This document shows positions 1 to 12,070 of a stretch of 64,000 nucleotides of DNA, one piece after another. The stretch comes from Sitta carolinensis (lineage: Eukaryota > Chordata > Aves > Passeriformes > Sittidae), in NCBI GenBank assembly GCA_032173965.1, contig JAVUNC010000004.1, positions 1,998,501-2,062,500 on the forward strand, written 5' to 3'. The notes under the pieces are model-generated. The model did not search any database. It saw only the letters and a list, made by a program, of their open reading frames with translations, and was not told the origin of the DNA. Each line of letters starts with the position of its first letter. The stretch's first letter is position 1. The translations under genes and the position numbers were made by a program.

Positions 1-1201
1 ATTGCCACTGAAATTTCCCTGCTCAAAACTAAACAGCATTTGTTTTAGGCTTTCCTTTGAAGTTCGGAGGAGAAGGACAGTATCTGGAATTACTTGGGAT
101 GGGGAGAAGCACACCAGTGCACTCTCCCACAAGACTGTGCTTGTTACCTCCAGCTCTGGACCAGCAAAGCCCGGAGTCTACTACTCGTTCATATTTATAC
201 AATTCCTTTCACCTACAAGGGCCTTCAGTTTCTGTTTGTTTTCACACAAAGAGGGAATTACTCTGGCATGGGAAGTTTGCACAGGACCTTCAGTGGACAA
301 AGACTGCTGCCCTAAAGTGTTTACAGAGTAGTACAGATAGCAGGGACTAATCTGGCTCCTAATTACTGAATGTGGCAGCTCTGCAGGAGAGAGAACAGAG
401 CTCAGTTCCAGTTAGGCCTCCCCAGACCTGCAGCATTTGGTGTTGACCCATCCAATGAATAAGACAATTTTGTAAAAATAGACTAGCAAGTTTGATGACT
501 ATTCTGGTTTTGACTGCACTGTCATGGCTTTTTCTACCTCAATCTCCTATTTCTGCCATTTTTCTCAGTGTTTCTCTCTGGAGTTCAGAGCTCACATAGC
601 TCAGCTGTCATGTGAGATGAAGTCAGCTTGAATTCCTTTCCATGGAGTGGAAGGAAGTGTGATTATATGGAATCATAAAATCCTAGAATGGTTTGGGTTG
701 GAAGGGACCTTGAGGATTGTTTAATTCCAACACCTGCCATGGACAGGGACATCTTCCACTAGACCTGATCACTCTAAGCCCTGTCCAACCTGGCTTTCAA
801 CACTTCCAGGGATGGGGTAGCCAGAGCTTCTGCAGGAACAAGTCCAGTTTTCTGGTTGGGAAGACTCCTTTCAGTTAAGGGGAACAGAGAAGAGCGGGAG
901 AGCTCTTTGATCTGTGGTTTTCGAAGGTCTGAAGTTGCCTGTGTCTCAGCCCACTCAAATTCCACTGTCCCACATCTATGGCCAGGACTCAACACAAAGC
1001 ACCTGCTGGAAATGCTGATGGTTCCAGAGCTTGGGAAACATGGAGTTAACACATTTGCAGCACTAAGGACTTGGCTGGCGTTCAGCTCCTGCCTGAAAGC
1101 CTCTTCGGAACATTAGACACCACTCCTCTCCCACACTGTCCTCTACACCTTCTCCTCAGCAGTGCTGAGAGAGGAGCAGAGAATAGGAAGGGGTTTTTTA
1201 C
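1..1201 (-). other. INTS9: INTS9 intron 5 (partial)
   Basis: This is non-coding sequence between exon 5 and the left edge. It contains one minus-strand CR1 fragment at about 670-835. I see no other exon, RNA gene or recognisable repeat. Confidence 0.85.
670..835 (-). mobile_element. CR1 3'-end fragment
   Basis: The plus strand shows the reverse complement of an avian CR1 3' end: AATCATAAAATCC, then GGTTTGGGTTGGAAGGGACC, then a diverged CTGTCCAACCTGG segment. It is 5'-truncated and moderately old. It lies in INTS9 intron 5 in the same orientation as the gene. Confidence 0.88.
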
Positions 1202-1341
1202 CTGCCAATTTGAACAGTGGGCTCGGTGGCATAAACTGTCCCAGTGAACCCTGTGTACTCTGTGATGTAGGGCAGTGCCATCATGCAGTGATAGTTGGAG
1301 ATCAAGATTACATCCACCGTGGAGAGGTCAAGCAGTTCAGT
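1202..1341 (-). CDS. INTS9: INTS9 coding exon 5 (Integrator subunit 9, partial gene)
   Basis: The minus strand of this 140-base block reads residues 88 to 133 plus two bases of codon 134. It opens [15 protein letters not shown] and closes [10 protein letters not shown](R), matching vertebrate INTS9 almost residue for residue. The acceptor is a pyrimidine-rich tract ending ttttcag (AG at 1343-1342). The donor is GTAAAAA at 1201-1195. The exon covers the metallo-beta-lactamase core strand where active enzymes carry HxHxDH; here it reads [11 protein letters not shown] (residues 102-112), so the metal ligands are mostly missing. That agrees with INTS9 being the inactive partner of the endonuclease INTS11 in the nuclear INTS4-INTS9-INTS11 cleavage module. 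The gene continues past the left edge. Identification is secure; it rests on recalled family sequence, not a search. Confidence 0.96.
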
Positions 1342-4300
1342 CTGAAAACAGAGCAAAGAGATAAGCAACTTGTAACCCTTTCATGCAGTTTAATAAATGG
1401 CAGAAAACCTTCTTATTCTGGTTTTTTAAACTTTATTGCAGGAATGTAAATGGTTTGTAAAAGCATGTGTCAGCTGTGGCGAAGATTAATGTTGCCTGGA
1501 TTCATTTTAAAAGCCCCCTAAAATTATTCCATTCTCCATCCTGGAAAGGAAACCATGTCCTGGGTTTTTCTGTCTTTCAGGTGATGAAATGGCTGAAATG
1601 TTGTGAAATCCATGATTATTTTACTTTTATCAAAGAATTGATGTGTGCACCTCCTTAGGGAGGAAGAGACACCAAAACTTCTGCAGCAGTAATTTAGGGT
1701 GTCTTATTTTTTTTAATGCAGCACATCATACTGCACCCCAAGAAAGAGATGAATGCAGACTGTATTTATTCATATGCTTAAAAATAATCCTCATATTTTC
1801 CCAAAGCAAAAGCAGGGCATCTATATCATTCATTTTCTACAGCAGGAGATGAAGCCCATTCACAGGATACAACAAAATGGATGGGTGGGCCCAATTCGTT
1901 TTGATGTGACAGTTTAGACAAGAATTCTGAGACTGAAAGAAGATTTCACACACTGTTAAAAGAATTTTAATTAGAAATATTTACTGGCAATGCTATAACA
2001 CAAATGGTGTCAAGTCAGAAATTTACAAGATTACTGACCTCTAACTCAGTTATTATAGAGCAGCTAATGGAATTCAACACTCATCAAGCACATATTATCT
2101 GATTACAAGGCTTGGTCCAGCAATTTGAATAAAAAAGGCAAGAAAGTAGGTCACTCTGCTTTGCAGAGGGCTGACACAGTGCTCTGGTGACAAGCTGCTT
2201 AACTCCTCCTAAGCACTCATGGTTTCAAGCCATGATCACAGCTGATGTGGGAGCAGTGATCTCCCAGCTGAGAACAGGAGGTGAAACACCATCCTCAGCT
2301 CCATGACAGGGCACCTCTTATCTTCCTGGCCTTCCAGGCAGGAACACTCTCCCTGCAAGGTAGCAAAGGATCCACAGATGTCTGCTCCTGCCAAAGCCTG
2401 AGTTGTCCATACCTTGGTTTTCAGCTGTGTCTAGACTGTACAGGAGCAAATTCTGGAATGGTTTGGGTGGGAAGGCCCTCAAAGATCAACTTCTTCCACC
2501 CAGGGACACCTTCCACTATCCCAGGGTGCTTCCAGCCTGGCCTGGGACAATTCCAGGGATCCAGGGGCAGCCACAGCTTCTCTGGGCACCCTGTGCCAGG
2601 GACTCACCACCCTCACAGGGAACCATTCCCTCCCAATATCCCATCTGTCCCTGCCCTCTGGCAGTGGGAAGCCATTCCCTGTGTCCTGTCCCTCCATGCC
2701 TTGTCCCCAGTCCCTCTCCAGCTCCCTTCAGTTCTGGAAGGAGCTCTGAGGTTTCCCTGGAGCCTTTTCCAGGCTGAAACACCCCCAGCTCTCCCAGCCT
2801 GGCTGCAGAGCAGAGGGGCTCCAGCCCTGGGCTGAACCCCAGCCCCGGAGAGTCATCAGGAGGATACACACCAGCACTTTCCAAGCTTAAGCAGGCACCC
2901 TAGAAGCATTTACTGATAGGATGAAAAGGGTGTCAAAACCAAAAGTGAAATCTTCCCTGGGCCTTGCCGTGATCTCACTAAAGTGCCTTTGAGCTGAAGA
3001 GGCTTAAAAATGTTTCTTGCATGTGAAGTGAGAGAGCAGAAGACTGCCAAGCAAAGAGAGGGCTGCACCCTGCACTCTGACATGTGTGAGAGCACTCTGC
3101 TGCCGAGACAGCCTCTTATCACCTTGTGGCTGCTGGATTAGATCCAAATCTTGGCTTGCTTTGGCAATGGTGTTCTGGAAGCCATACCGAGAGTCTCTGG
3201 CTAACTGCTTCTGCAGACAAGTTTCTGCACAAGAAGTGGCATGGAAGGAGACAAAGTAAAAGCCTCTTTCACACAAGCTCCCTCTTATCCCGTGTTGACA
3301 AACAGCAGCAACATTTCCACTCTGTTTGCAGCTGCCACGACTCCTGAACCTCCTGCAGACAGGGGAGCTCAAGGTGAGAGCTGGGTATCACAGCACATCT
3401 CTTCCCAGTGTTCATGGAGGAGATGTGGCAACTGCTGGGAATTTTGGGAAACACCCGAGAGGCCATTTTTAAAGGCCCTGCAATGGTGATGTGCAGTTGG
3501 TTGCCATCTTCTGGTTGTAGGATGGGCTGCTGGGAAGCAGCTTTGTGCAGTGGTAACAGGAGTAAAATGAAGCAGTGACTCCCTGTCTGTCATATTTAGA
3601 GCTACGTGTGGGGGTATTTCTCAGCCCAAAGTAACCAGAAAATCTGACTAAAGCACCTTAAACCCCTACAGATAATCATTCCATAGAGAATCCTGCACAT
3701 CAATCCTGTCCTTCCCAAATTCTGGGCCATAATGGCACTTTCTGCACAGACAGATGCTTCCTACATCCCTCAGGACAGTAACCAACAGGTTTACAAGAAC
3801 CCAGAATTATTAGGGCTTTGGGCTGGTCTGTTTGGGTGTGATTGGATTATGACAATTCCAATTGTGTTGGAATGATTATAATCTGTTGGAACCACTTGCC
3901 AAAACCAGCACCAGAGCTGCCAAATTGTTTGGAAGAATCAAGATGACAAGAGTGATGCCAGAGGTGAGTTCCATGGGATCCACACATGGGAACAATATTG
4001 CCAGAACCTCAGCAAGCTGACAGCAACCTTCCAGGAGTGTTTTGTGCTTCCTATCTGCAAGGTCAGGCAGAAAGGAAAAAAGAAAATTGCTGCCCAAAAG
4101 CAACTGTGTCTGTCTTTGAAAGACAGAAAGAACATCCCACCATGAAATGAAAGAACTGACTTTACCACACTCTCAACACACTGAGGAAAGGGATACTATT
4201 CCCATGGCTATTCTCCATCATTCATCCCCATCTCTCTGCTCACTTTTTAATATCTTTATTTCTCCTACAGCATCCCCCTGGGTGACTCCAGGTAATCCAC

Positions 4301-4873
4301 ACGTCTTCAACAGTCTCGCTTGCTTTTTCTAAATGCAGAAATTCCAGTAAAAACCAGCTTGAGCAGCCACTTGCAGCCATGCCCGTGGATATGAAGGGCC
4401 AATTCTTCCCTCAAAGAGGCTGTAAAAGTTTTTAACCTGAAAATGCTGCTGGCAGAAGTGGGCCCAGCAGAATCCAACCTGGCTTAACCACAGCTGGCTC
4501 CATTCATGTCCTGCACCTGTGGTTAGAGATAAGGAGCTTTCCCTGCCCTCATGTGGATCAGCACGTGGATCCTGTGAGTCAGCCCAGCTCAGCCAGCAAA
4601 AGCCCACAAAAAGGGACAGTTCAGTGTCAGATATTTGCCCAAGGAGACCTCCCATGTCTCCCAAAACCATGGATGAAAAGGGTTGTTTCCATCCTTTTTC
4701 CAGTGTCATAGAGCCTGGAAGCACCTTAACAACACAGAGTTTTAGCAGTAGCATTTTATGAGTATTAATAAATTATCAGGAACATAATAATAACAGTAAT
4801 AATAATTTAACAAGTTTCTCTCATGTGATTGAATGGAGTCAGATTTTTCAGTTAAGGCTTTGAACAAACTCAC
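1342..4873 (-). other. INTS9: INTS9 intron 4
   Basis: A 3.5-kb intron between exons 5 and 4. One CR1 fragment (2455-2848) is recognisable, and short AAT-type simple repeats occur near 4784-4808. The remainder is unremarkable AT-rich intron sequence. Confidence 0.85.
2455..2848 (-). mobile_element. CR1 fragment, about 0.4 kb
   Basis: GGAATGGTTTGGGTGGGAAG at the left is the inverted CR1 3' end. It is followed by the usual order of CR1 3' segments (CCAGGGATCCAGGGGCAGCC, CCCAATATCCCATC, CCTCCATGCCTTGTCC, CCAGCCTGGCTGC). Open frames here on both strands are incidental. It lies in the sense orientation in INTS9 intron 4. Confidence 0.93.
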
Positions 4874-4936
4874 CTCTGGCAAGCAGAACTCAGGCACAGA
4901 GTCTACAAACACGTGGCCAGAGCACTCCTTCAGCTC
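4874..4936 (-). CDS. INTS9: INTS9 coding exon 4
   Basis: This is a 63-base exon with exactly 21 codons, residues 67-87. It begins E-L-K-E-C-S-G-H-V-F-V-D-S and ends F-C-L-P-E, the sequence expected right after exon 3 in INTS9. The acceptor follows a run of T (ttttttttacag, AG at 4938-4937). The donor is GTGAGTTTG starting at 4873. Both ends are phase 0, so skipping this exon would remove 21 residues without shifting the frame. The encoded segment is part of the N-terminal metallo-beta-lactamase fold, upstream of the degenerate metal-binding motif in exon 5. No stop or frameshift is seen. Confidence 0.96.
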
Positions 4937-7124
4937 CTGTAAAAAAAACACACCAACACAGGAGACACAAAAATACAACACAGTGTTACTCCAAGGCAGC
5001 ACATTTCGGGTTTTTCAGACATTTTCTTTATCACAGGTCATTTCCAGCCTGTTACTACAGGACATTTATCCCCCTTCTAGACACGATTTGGTGCAGGAAG
5101 ATCTGCTGAAATTGTTTTCACGCCAGGTGAGGCTGCTTGGAACCTGGAGGGATCAGATCCTCCTTGGGAATGACAGAGAAAGCACTCTGGTAAGTAAAGA
5201 AAGAGCCCTGGTAACCACCAGGAAGGCAAGTTTGGAATTTACTTTTGCTTCTAAATAACATCCAACCTCTTCTGTCTTATCAGAACCTAAATACAATTTA
5301 TAGCTCCTGTCTCAGAATATTTCATGAAACAACTCTTGGGGAATCCCATCTCCACATGGCACTTTTTGTTAAACTCCACCCCCTGTTTTCTTCCTCTTTT
5401 TCAAGGCTGACATCAAAAACTTCTGTCACGTGAAAAGCCACGTTCTTCAGGGTGGAACAAAAATATTCCCAACTTTACACCTAGCACAAGTCACAGGCTT
5501 CCTACCACCCACCCTGCCTTCTCTCCTGTCCCAAAGCAAGTGGTCTCAGCCAGCTTCAGACTGACAGAATTAAAGATTGAATCCAATTCTTAATAATTAC
5601 AGTGCACCTGCCAACTAATAACGAATGAGCAATTACATCTAGTGGCAGAAGTCTCCTAACCTCATCTCGAGGGAGTTCAAAATGATTAAAAGTAGATCAC
5701 AGCACATTTCAATGCCTCTCCAGGACTGAAGTTTTATAACTGAGTGCTGTAACAGGAATGTCCACCCCACATGATAAAACACCCTCCTTTGACTCCTTCC
5801 CTTGCCTTTTTCCAGCATGGGTCAAAGAATTTACCATTCCGAGCACTTACAGTGGTCAAGGTGAAGTTAAGAGACGCTGCCTGTGAATTTTTAACAGGAT
5901 TTCCATTGCCACTGTGTGAGTTTGGAGGCTTCTCCCAAGCATTAACACTGCAGCAGCAGCATCCCAGAAATTCAAATATATTGCAAATAAAACCACAGTG
6001 ACAGTCTGTCCCTTCTTTGGAGCCCAAAACTCTGATACCAAAGCTGGGGCTCAGGAGATAGAAATTCCAGGGAATTCAAGCAGAGCAACTCCATTTCTGC
6101 CCCTGAGCTTCTGTAGCCCTGCAATTGCCAGCTAGCAAGTGCTCTGAATAGAGCTGTTTCTATTTTACCAACAGAAATGCTGCCTGCACAGTTTCTTTTG
6201 TCTCCAATGAGAAGAAAAATCGTGTCTTTAATCTGTGATCTTCAGCTCCCTTGTCTGTAAAAATCAGATCAATCCATTTGTCCACCTCAAAGTCCCCTAC
6301 AAAAGCAACTATTATCACTGTTTCCTTTAATGTTCCCATAGTCAGAGAACAGTCTATTAAGCACTTTCTCCACTGGTACCTATTGCAGCCCACATTTGAA
6401 ATGTATCTGCCTATTTTACTAACATCTGACATATTTTTGTGTTCATTGTTCCCCTATGGCAGATCAAGCCGGCTGCTGCAGTGCCAAGTTTTGGTTGAAG
6501 CCTCAGAAAAATTCTGCCTCCAAAACCGATGGAATGAAAAGAGAGGGGGAAAAAAGAGCAATTCTATGTCTCTCATGTCACTGAGGAAGTTCTGTGTCTT
6601 AGAATCAGGAGGCTGGAGATAATATCCTCCCTGCTATGTCCAGCAGCAGAACACACGTTGATTTCAGAGGCCAAAGCCATGCTTTTCCTCTCTGAGAGAC
6701 CTCCCATAGGCAAACCATTGCCTTTCTCATAGTTCTGCCTGAAAAAGGGTATGAAACCAACCTCATTTATAGGCATGCTCTGAAGCCTCAGTGTCAGAAA
6801 AGTGAGGCTGCAGAATAAAAGGCACTCTACGAAGGCAAAGCACTATTATTTATGGAGCTCCATGAAATACAAAAATATTCACTCTGACAACTTGTGCATT
6901 TTAAGCAGATTTTTTTTATAATCTAGGCTACCTCTGAAGCCTGAGAGTTGCTATTAGCATTTTGTTTCGAAATGTTCTGCTCTGCAAGGACATCCAGGCT
7001 GGGGAAGGTACACAGAGAAACCTTTGGGATGAGTCAGCTTGGAAAGCTGCTCCTGCAGCACCAGCTCCCAACCTGTCAGGTGGCTTTTTGCACAGCAAGA
7101 AAATTCCAACCACCACTCCAGTAC
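4937..7124 (-). other. INTS9: INTS9 intron 3
   Basis: A 2.2-kb intron with no CR1 and no other repeat I can name. A minus-strand open frame of about 90 codons at 6160-6432 does not resemble a known family and lacks splice support. Confidence 0.8.
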
Positions 7125-7185
7125 CTTGTCCAGAAACGTGCTTCCATCTTTCAGAACCCAACCGGGAAGTTTGGACAGCCTGGGG
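7125..7185 (-). CDS. INTS9: INTS9 coding exon 3
   Basis: This 61-base exon completes the split serine codon from exon 2 and encodes residues 46-66: S-P-R-L-S-K-L-P-G-W-V-L-K-D-G-S-T-F-L-D-K. From memory, vertebrate INTS9 has S-N-L-P-G-W-S-L-K-D-G-N-A-F-L-D-K over the same stretch. The frame and most residues agree, with about four substitutions. The acceptor AG is at 7187-7186 (cctcag). The donor begins GTACTG at 7124, weaker than usual because +4 and +5 are C and T. The exon enters in phase 2 and leaves in phase 0, so skipping it would shift the frame. No other exon in this stretch fits between exons 2 and 4. Confidence 0.94.
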
Positions 7186-10100
7186 CTGAGGAAAGAATGA
7201 AGAAAAAATTACTGCAATATGAACTGAATTATTATCAGTGGCTAAGCACAGACATTCTGCTTGGTGTCACACAGGCAGAGAACACCATTTCTGTCTCAGG
7301 GAAGTAACAGTCCCAATAAAACAGACAGACAGTTTCACTGTGGTTAAGTGTTCACCAAAATGACTTTTACAAATCATGATGATGACACTTATAAGTAAAA
7401 AGAAAGAAGAGGATGAGGCATGCAGGGAGATTTTAGTCATTTATGGTGAGGATTTTAAAAAGGCTCAGTGCTGCTGAGTTCCCTGTGGTGAAACTGGATG
7501 AATAAACACAAGTTAGGGCAGCAACAAACTCTGTGCTCGAAACCACACAAAAGCACCATAAAACTGTTGTGGGACAGAGGACAACAGACAAATATTCCCA
7601 TTAGCAGTGGCAGGGAAAGACTGATGCTCTGGACTAAGTCATTTATAGACACAGGTTGGGATTTTACAGCCATAAACCATGGTTTTGTGCCTGGGTGTCA
7701 CCCTGAAAACCCCACCAACAGCTGTACAGGACACAGGGGCAAGGAGGCTTTGCTGTGAACTGCAGGTTCTAAGCAACAGCAGAGCCCCTGTTTTCATTGT
7801 TTCAAATGCTAATAAAGGAATTTAAAGGTAGATATTATAATTATGAGTTTACAGGAGTAATGGCTGCAGCATTTCTTGCCACCATAACCGTGACACTTAT
7901 TTGTATTTCACAGTGACATCTGATTTTTGTGTGAGCCTACAACTTAGCTCTAAACCCACTCTCTGCCGAGACAGAAGTTTATTTACACAAATTAAAAAAA
8001 CCAAACATGTAGCAAACAAGAGAATTGAACCCACCTGAAACCAAACCCTGCCAGAACTTCAGATTTGGTCACAGAACCTGTTTGCAATACACTTTGCAAG
8101 TGCTGTGCACTAAGCTCTACAGACAGGTATGGTTATGTCCTAAAAGGGCTTTCAAATTCAACACCTTGAAAATAGGAAGTGATTCAAGGGCTCGGAGGAA
8201 TGCTGTGCTCAGACTAACAGCAGTATAAAAGCACAAATTCTGACACCCCAGTAAGTCATGAGGAAGGAAAAAGGGGAAATCCAAGAGTCAAGGAGTGAAG
8301 ACAGAAGCTAAGATGTGAGAGCAGAAGGATGTGTCATGGAGGAGCTGTGCCAGAGAAGGGCAATTCCCTTCTGAGGATAAAGAGCGAGGCTGAAGAATAG
8401 AAAAGATGAAGTGGCTAAAAGTGCTGCCCAGTGGATTGATCAAAAGCACAGTTTAGGAGCAGTAATTTGGAGACTGAGGGGGCCGAGTAGAATTGATGCA
8501 GTGAGTTTAAAAGAGTTATGGAAAACCAAGAACAAACCACCCTGATATGCAACAACTCGGACAGATACAGGAGGAGAGGACAGGAACCTTGGCTGGAAGG
8601 ACCACCTGGAGGGCTGCAGGCCAATGTCTCAACACCAGCACAAGGTCAGGTCAGGGCTTTGTGACCTTGCAAATCCCTGGATCCATCTGTGGTTTCAGCA
8701 CCATCAGGCAGAGCAGAATAAACTTCACTTGCCCTACTCCCCATAATTTAACCTAGCAAGAGTTTTGCTTTATTTGTGATGAAAGAGCACTAAACTTGTG
8801 AGGAGTGAAGAGTCAGGGGAGGCAAAATGAGCAGGTGTGTCTTGTGTGTGGCTGGCAGCAGAACAAGCAACACAGGACAGAAAGGACTCTTTACCTTGAA
8901 GCCAAGAAGCAACACAGCTCCTCCTGACATAGTTTTGACATTGTAATAGAGTGATTGATTAATCCAAAATAGCTGGAACTGTCCCATAAATAATGTGAGC
9001 AAGTGTGTCATGGCTAGACAGGAAAGGTTAAGAGCTTCCCACATGTTCATTTTACCGTTTTGCATTTGACTTTGGTACAGGGGAGAAAACTCCAGTTGAC
9101 AAACCTCCTTTAAAGTCCAGGAGCATAAAGAGTTGGGCAGCTGCAGGTGCTCTGCACATGCTCCATGGGCTGGTGAAAACAGGGAAGGCCACTTCCAGGG
9201 CAAGGAGGAATCTAAATACCTTTGCACTGGCATTTCTTTGAAGAGCAAAGAACTCCAAAAAATGCCCAGTCCCTTTAATGCCAGCACTTTCCTCTCTTAT
9301 AGATTAAAGCACAGGCTCTCGAAGTATTTGCTCAAGGAGGGTCCCATGCCAGGTATGACACAGGATTGAGCTGTGTAGCAAGGATCCTCTGTAATATCAC
9401 ACATTTGGGCAGCTTTGCAGACCACATACTGAGATTTGCAGAATCCAAGGGGTTCATGGAACCTGATCTAGTTAAAGACAGCAGAGAGAAGCATGGCTCC
9501 TCTCAGGTTAAGGTCTCACTCATGTCCATCTCCAATAAGCACATCTGGTTCTGAGATGATACAGCTGGTGAGAACCCCAGATCTGACAGACCTGTGTTCA
9601 AATTCCTCAGGCAGTCAGTCCTTCCTGTCACCTTACCTGGCATCTGATGACAATGCCAGCTCTCTGTCACCCCATGTTATGTTGATAACACACTTAAATT
9701 TCAGAGGTGTTTGGACATCATGGTAATGGACTCCTAATCTCTAATGGTGCAACTGTGAGTACTACAGAGATAAGGACTTTGCAGTGGCAGCCACATTCCT
9801 CCTTACATTTCTGACTTATTTCCACAATTCTCTGCAGAACACCTGGTTTGCAGAGGAGATCAATTACTTGCCCAAGTCCATGTGCCCAGGCCAATCCTTG
9901 CTCTAAGGGGTGTTCAGTCACCTCACCGACAAGATTGATTGGATTTAAATCCAAGTGTTTGCTCCCATTCCACTGGGCCATCAGGGGTCAAATCTGACAT
10001 CCTCTCTTATTGAGTTTGAGTCATTTTAGTGCCGACATTCTGGAGGTGCTTGGGGAATTCCAGGTTGTGACCTGCAATTTGGCTGTTCATTCCCAGGGTC

Positions 10101-11382
10101 TGCTATCAGCAGACAAAGCTGCCACATCCCAGGGGAAGGCTGATTCCTGCTGCTCTAAAGAACCTCTTAAGCCTTTGTTCAATCACCTCATTTTGCTACT
10201 TGTTCCTCTCTCAGTTTCCTTTTTTTTTGGAGGGGGTGGGAGAAAGCAAATGCAAAGCAATTCTGCCTGTACCTGGATTTCAAAAATTTGCTGGATCTGT
10301 TCAAAATCTATTACTGAACCAGTTGCTGCAGTCACCAGTTGCATTATGGAATGGGACAAAAATTGACTTTCACACTGATCCCTGTGAGGGCATCTGTTGC
10401 CTCTCTACAGCAGATCTTGAACTCCACGTTCTTGCAGAACAATGCACACATTGTCTATTCCTTTCCTCTACTTTCCAAAAATAAACAAATCATAGGAAGT
10501 GCTGGACAAACTGCTTTAACCTCACTAGGTCACTGAGGAAACTCCCTTTTCCAATCGTATTTTCCCCCTCTCAATGAAGCCTTCCCTGAACCCAGAATGT
10601 TCCTCACTTGTTTCCTTGTGGATCAAAGTTAAACGGCTTTTGAGAAAACTCCTACTGCTTCCCATCACAGAGAGTGACTCATTCCCACCTTTCCAACTGC
10701 TAATTTTTGTCATTTATTCCATTTACACAAAACATGTCACCCTAACAGAATACCCAAATCAGTCTAAAAACCTGGGGCAATACAATGTTGTAGTAGGACA
10801 CAGAAAGGAGATCTCAGGATTCTGTTCTAGACTCTATTTTTGTGTCTCTGCTGTTCCAATCCTGTGTCCAGCTGTACTGCCCTTTTATTTATTTAACTTC
10901 TAAAAGGGAACAATTATGCCATGCAGGCAACTACTGAGGGCGGCTAAGTGCTATTTTTTCTTTGCATTAGTCCGTGCTCTGAAGAACAGCCTGAGAAGAT
11001 GGTGGTTAAACAGGACTTGCTGGGCTCCACGCACTCCATCTCAGTTACCCATTTATCTCATCTTGCATGAAGAAGCCAGAAAGATGACAGATATGTGACC
11101 TCACTTGTGCTGAGCAGTTGCAGCAATACTTTACTGAAGCTTAGAATAAATTATCTAGAAAAACCAATCAATAAATCCATAAAATGTCTTCCGTCTACTG
11201 AGCCAAAGGACGTTATTTTGATAAAGAGAATTTTTAAGTGAACAAAGTCTATTTATGATATCAGATGATGCTGTTCATTTGTACCTATCCCCTCCCTCCT
11301 TCCAATACACCATTTCAGGCACAGCACTCCAATTGCAACCCAAGAAGATGCAAACTAAGTGCTGACAGGCCACAGAACTCAC
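7186..11382 (-). other. INTS9: INTS9 intron 2
   Basis: A 4.2-kb intron. The only repeat I can suggest is an old MIR-like relic around 9840-9985. No CR1 is visible. Confidence 0.8.
9840..9985 (-). mobile_element. Possible MIR/CORE-SINE relic
   Basis: Read on the minus strand, GGATTTAAATCC is followed later by CTTGGGCAAGTAATTGATCT, resembling the MIR order GGTTCAAATCC ... CTTGGGCAAGTTACTTAACCT. Divergence is high, so this is tentative. Confidence 0.4.
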
Positions 11383-11510
11383 CTCTGGACCAGAGGCAGC
11401 GGGAGGAAATTGAGGGTAGACGTCATATCCAGCCCACAGTCCAGCATGATGGTGGTGGATTTGAACTTGAGCACGTTGCATGGCAAGGTTGGATGTCCTG
11501 ACAGGCAGTA
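11383..11510 (-). CDS. INTS9: INTS9 coding exon 2
   Basis: This 128-base exon encodes residues 4-45 plus two bases of codon 46. It opens [18 protein letters not shown], continues through [15 protein letters not shown], and ends L-P-L-P-L-V-Q. This is the hallmark start of INTS9 right after M-K-L. The acceptor is cttccag (AG at 11512-11511) and the donor is GTGAGT at 11382. It forms the first beta strands of the metallo-beta-lactamase fold. A CR1 fragment lies about 60 bases upstream in the gene's sense, close to the branch-point region but not in the exon. INTS9 acts in the nucleus in snRNA 3'-end formation and promoter-proximal termination by RNA polymerase II. Confidence 0.97.
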
Positions 11511-11571
11511 CTGGAAGGAGAATGAGGAGGAGTTACTCAGGACCTTTTAGAACATGACCCTTCCCTGTGTG

Positions 11572-12070
11572 ATGGGCACTGGTGAAGCCACACCTCGAAT
11601 CCTGGATCCAGTTCTGGGTCACTCACTGCCTGAAGAACACTGAGAGGCTGGAGCGTGTCCAGGGAAGGGAATGGAGCTGGAAAAGGGAATGGAGCCCCAG
11701 GAGAGGCTGAGGGAGCTGGAAAGGGGCTCAGCCTGGAGCAAAGGAGGCTCAGGGGGGCCCTTCAGGCTCTGCACAACTCCTGACAGGAGGGGACAGCCAG
11801 GGGGGATTGGGCTCTGCTCCCAGGGAACAGGGACAGGAGGAGAGGGAACAGCCTCAGGCTTTGCCAGGAGAGGTTCAGGTTGGACACCTGGAAGAATTTC
11901 TTCATGGAAAGGGTGGTCAGGCATTGGGAGGGGCAGCCCAGGAAGGTTTGGAGTTCCCATCCCTGGAGGTGTCCAAGGAATGACTGGATGTGGCACTCAG
12001 TGACAAGGTGGGGTCAGTCACGGCTTGGACTCGATCATGGAGGTCTTTTCCAACCTCAGTGATTCTGTGA
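11572..12070 (+). mobile_element. CR1 fragment, about 0.5 kb, antisense to INTS9
   Basis: It begins GGCACTGGTGAAGCCACACC, a CR1 segment well upstream of the 3' end, and runs colinearly through TGGAGCGTGTCCAG, GAGCAAAGGAGGCTCAG and GGTGGTCAGGCATTGGGAGG. It ends in GGTCTTTTCCAACCTCAGTG plus ATTCTGTGA, the terminal CR1 octamer. It sits about 60 bases upstream of exon 2 in the gene's sense. Confidence 0.95.

Noticed and set aside
6160..6432. A 90-codon minus-strand frame in INTS9 intron 3
   Set aside because: I cannot match it to a family, it is not flanked by convincing splice sites in frame with INTS9, and exons 3 and 4 join perfectly without it.
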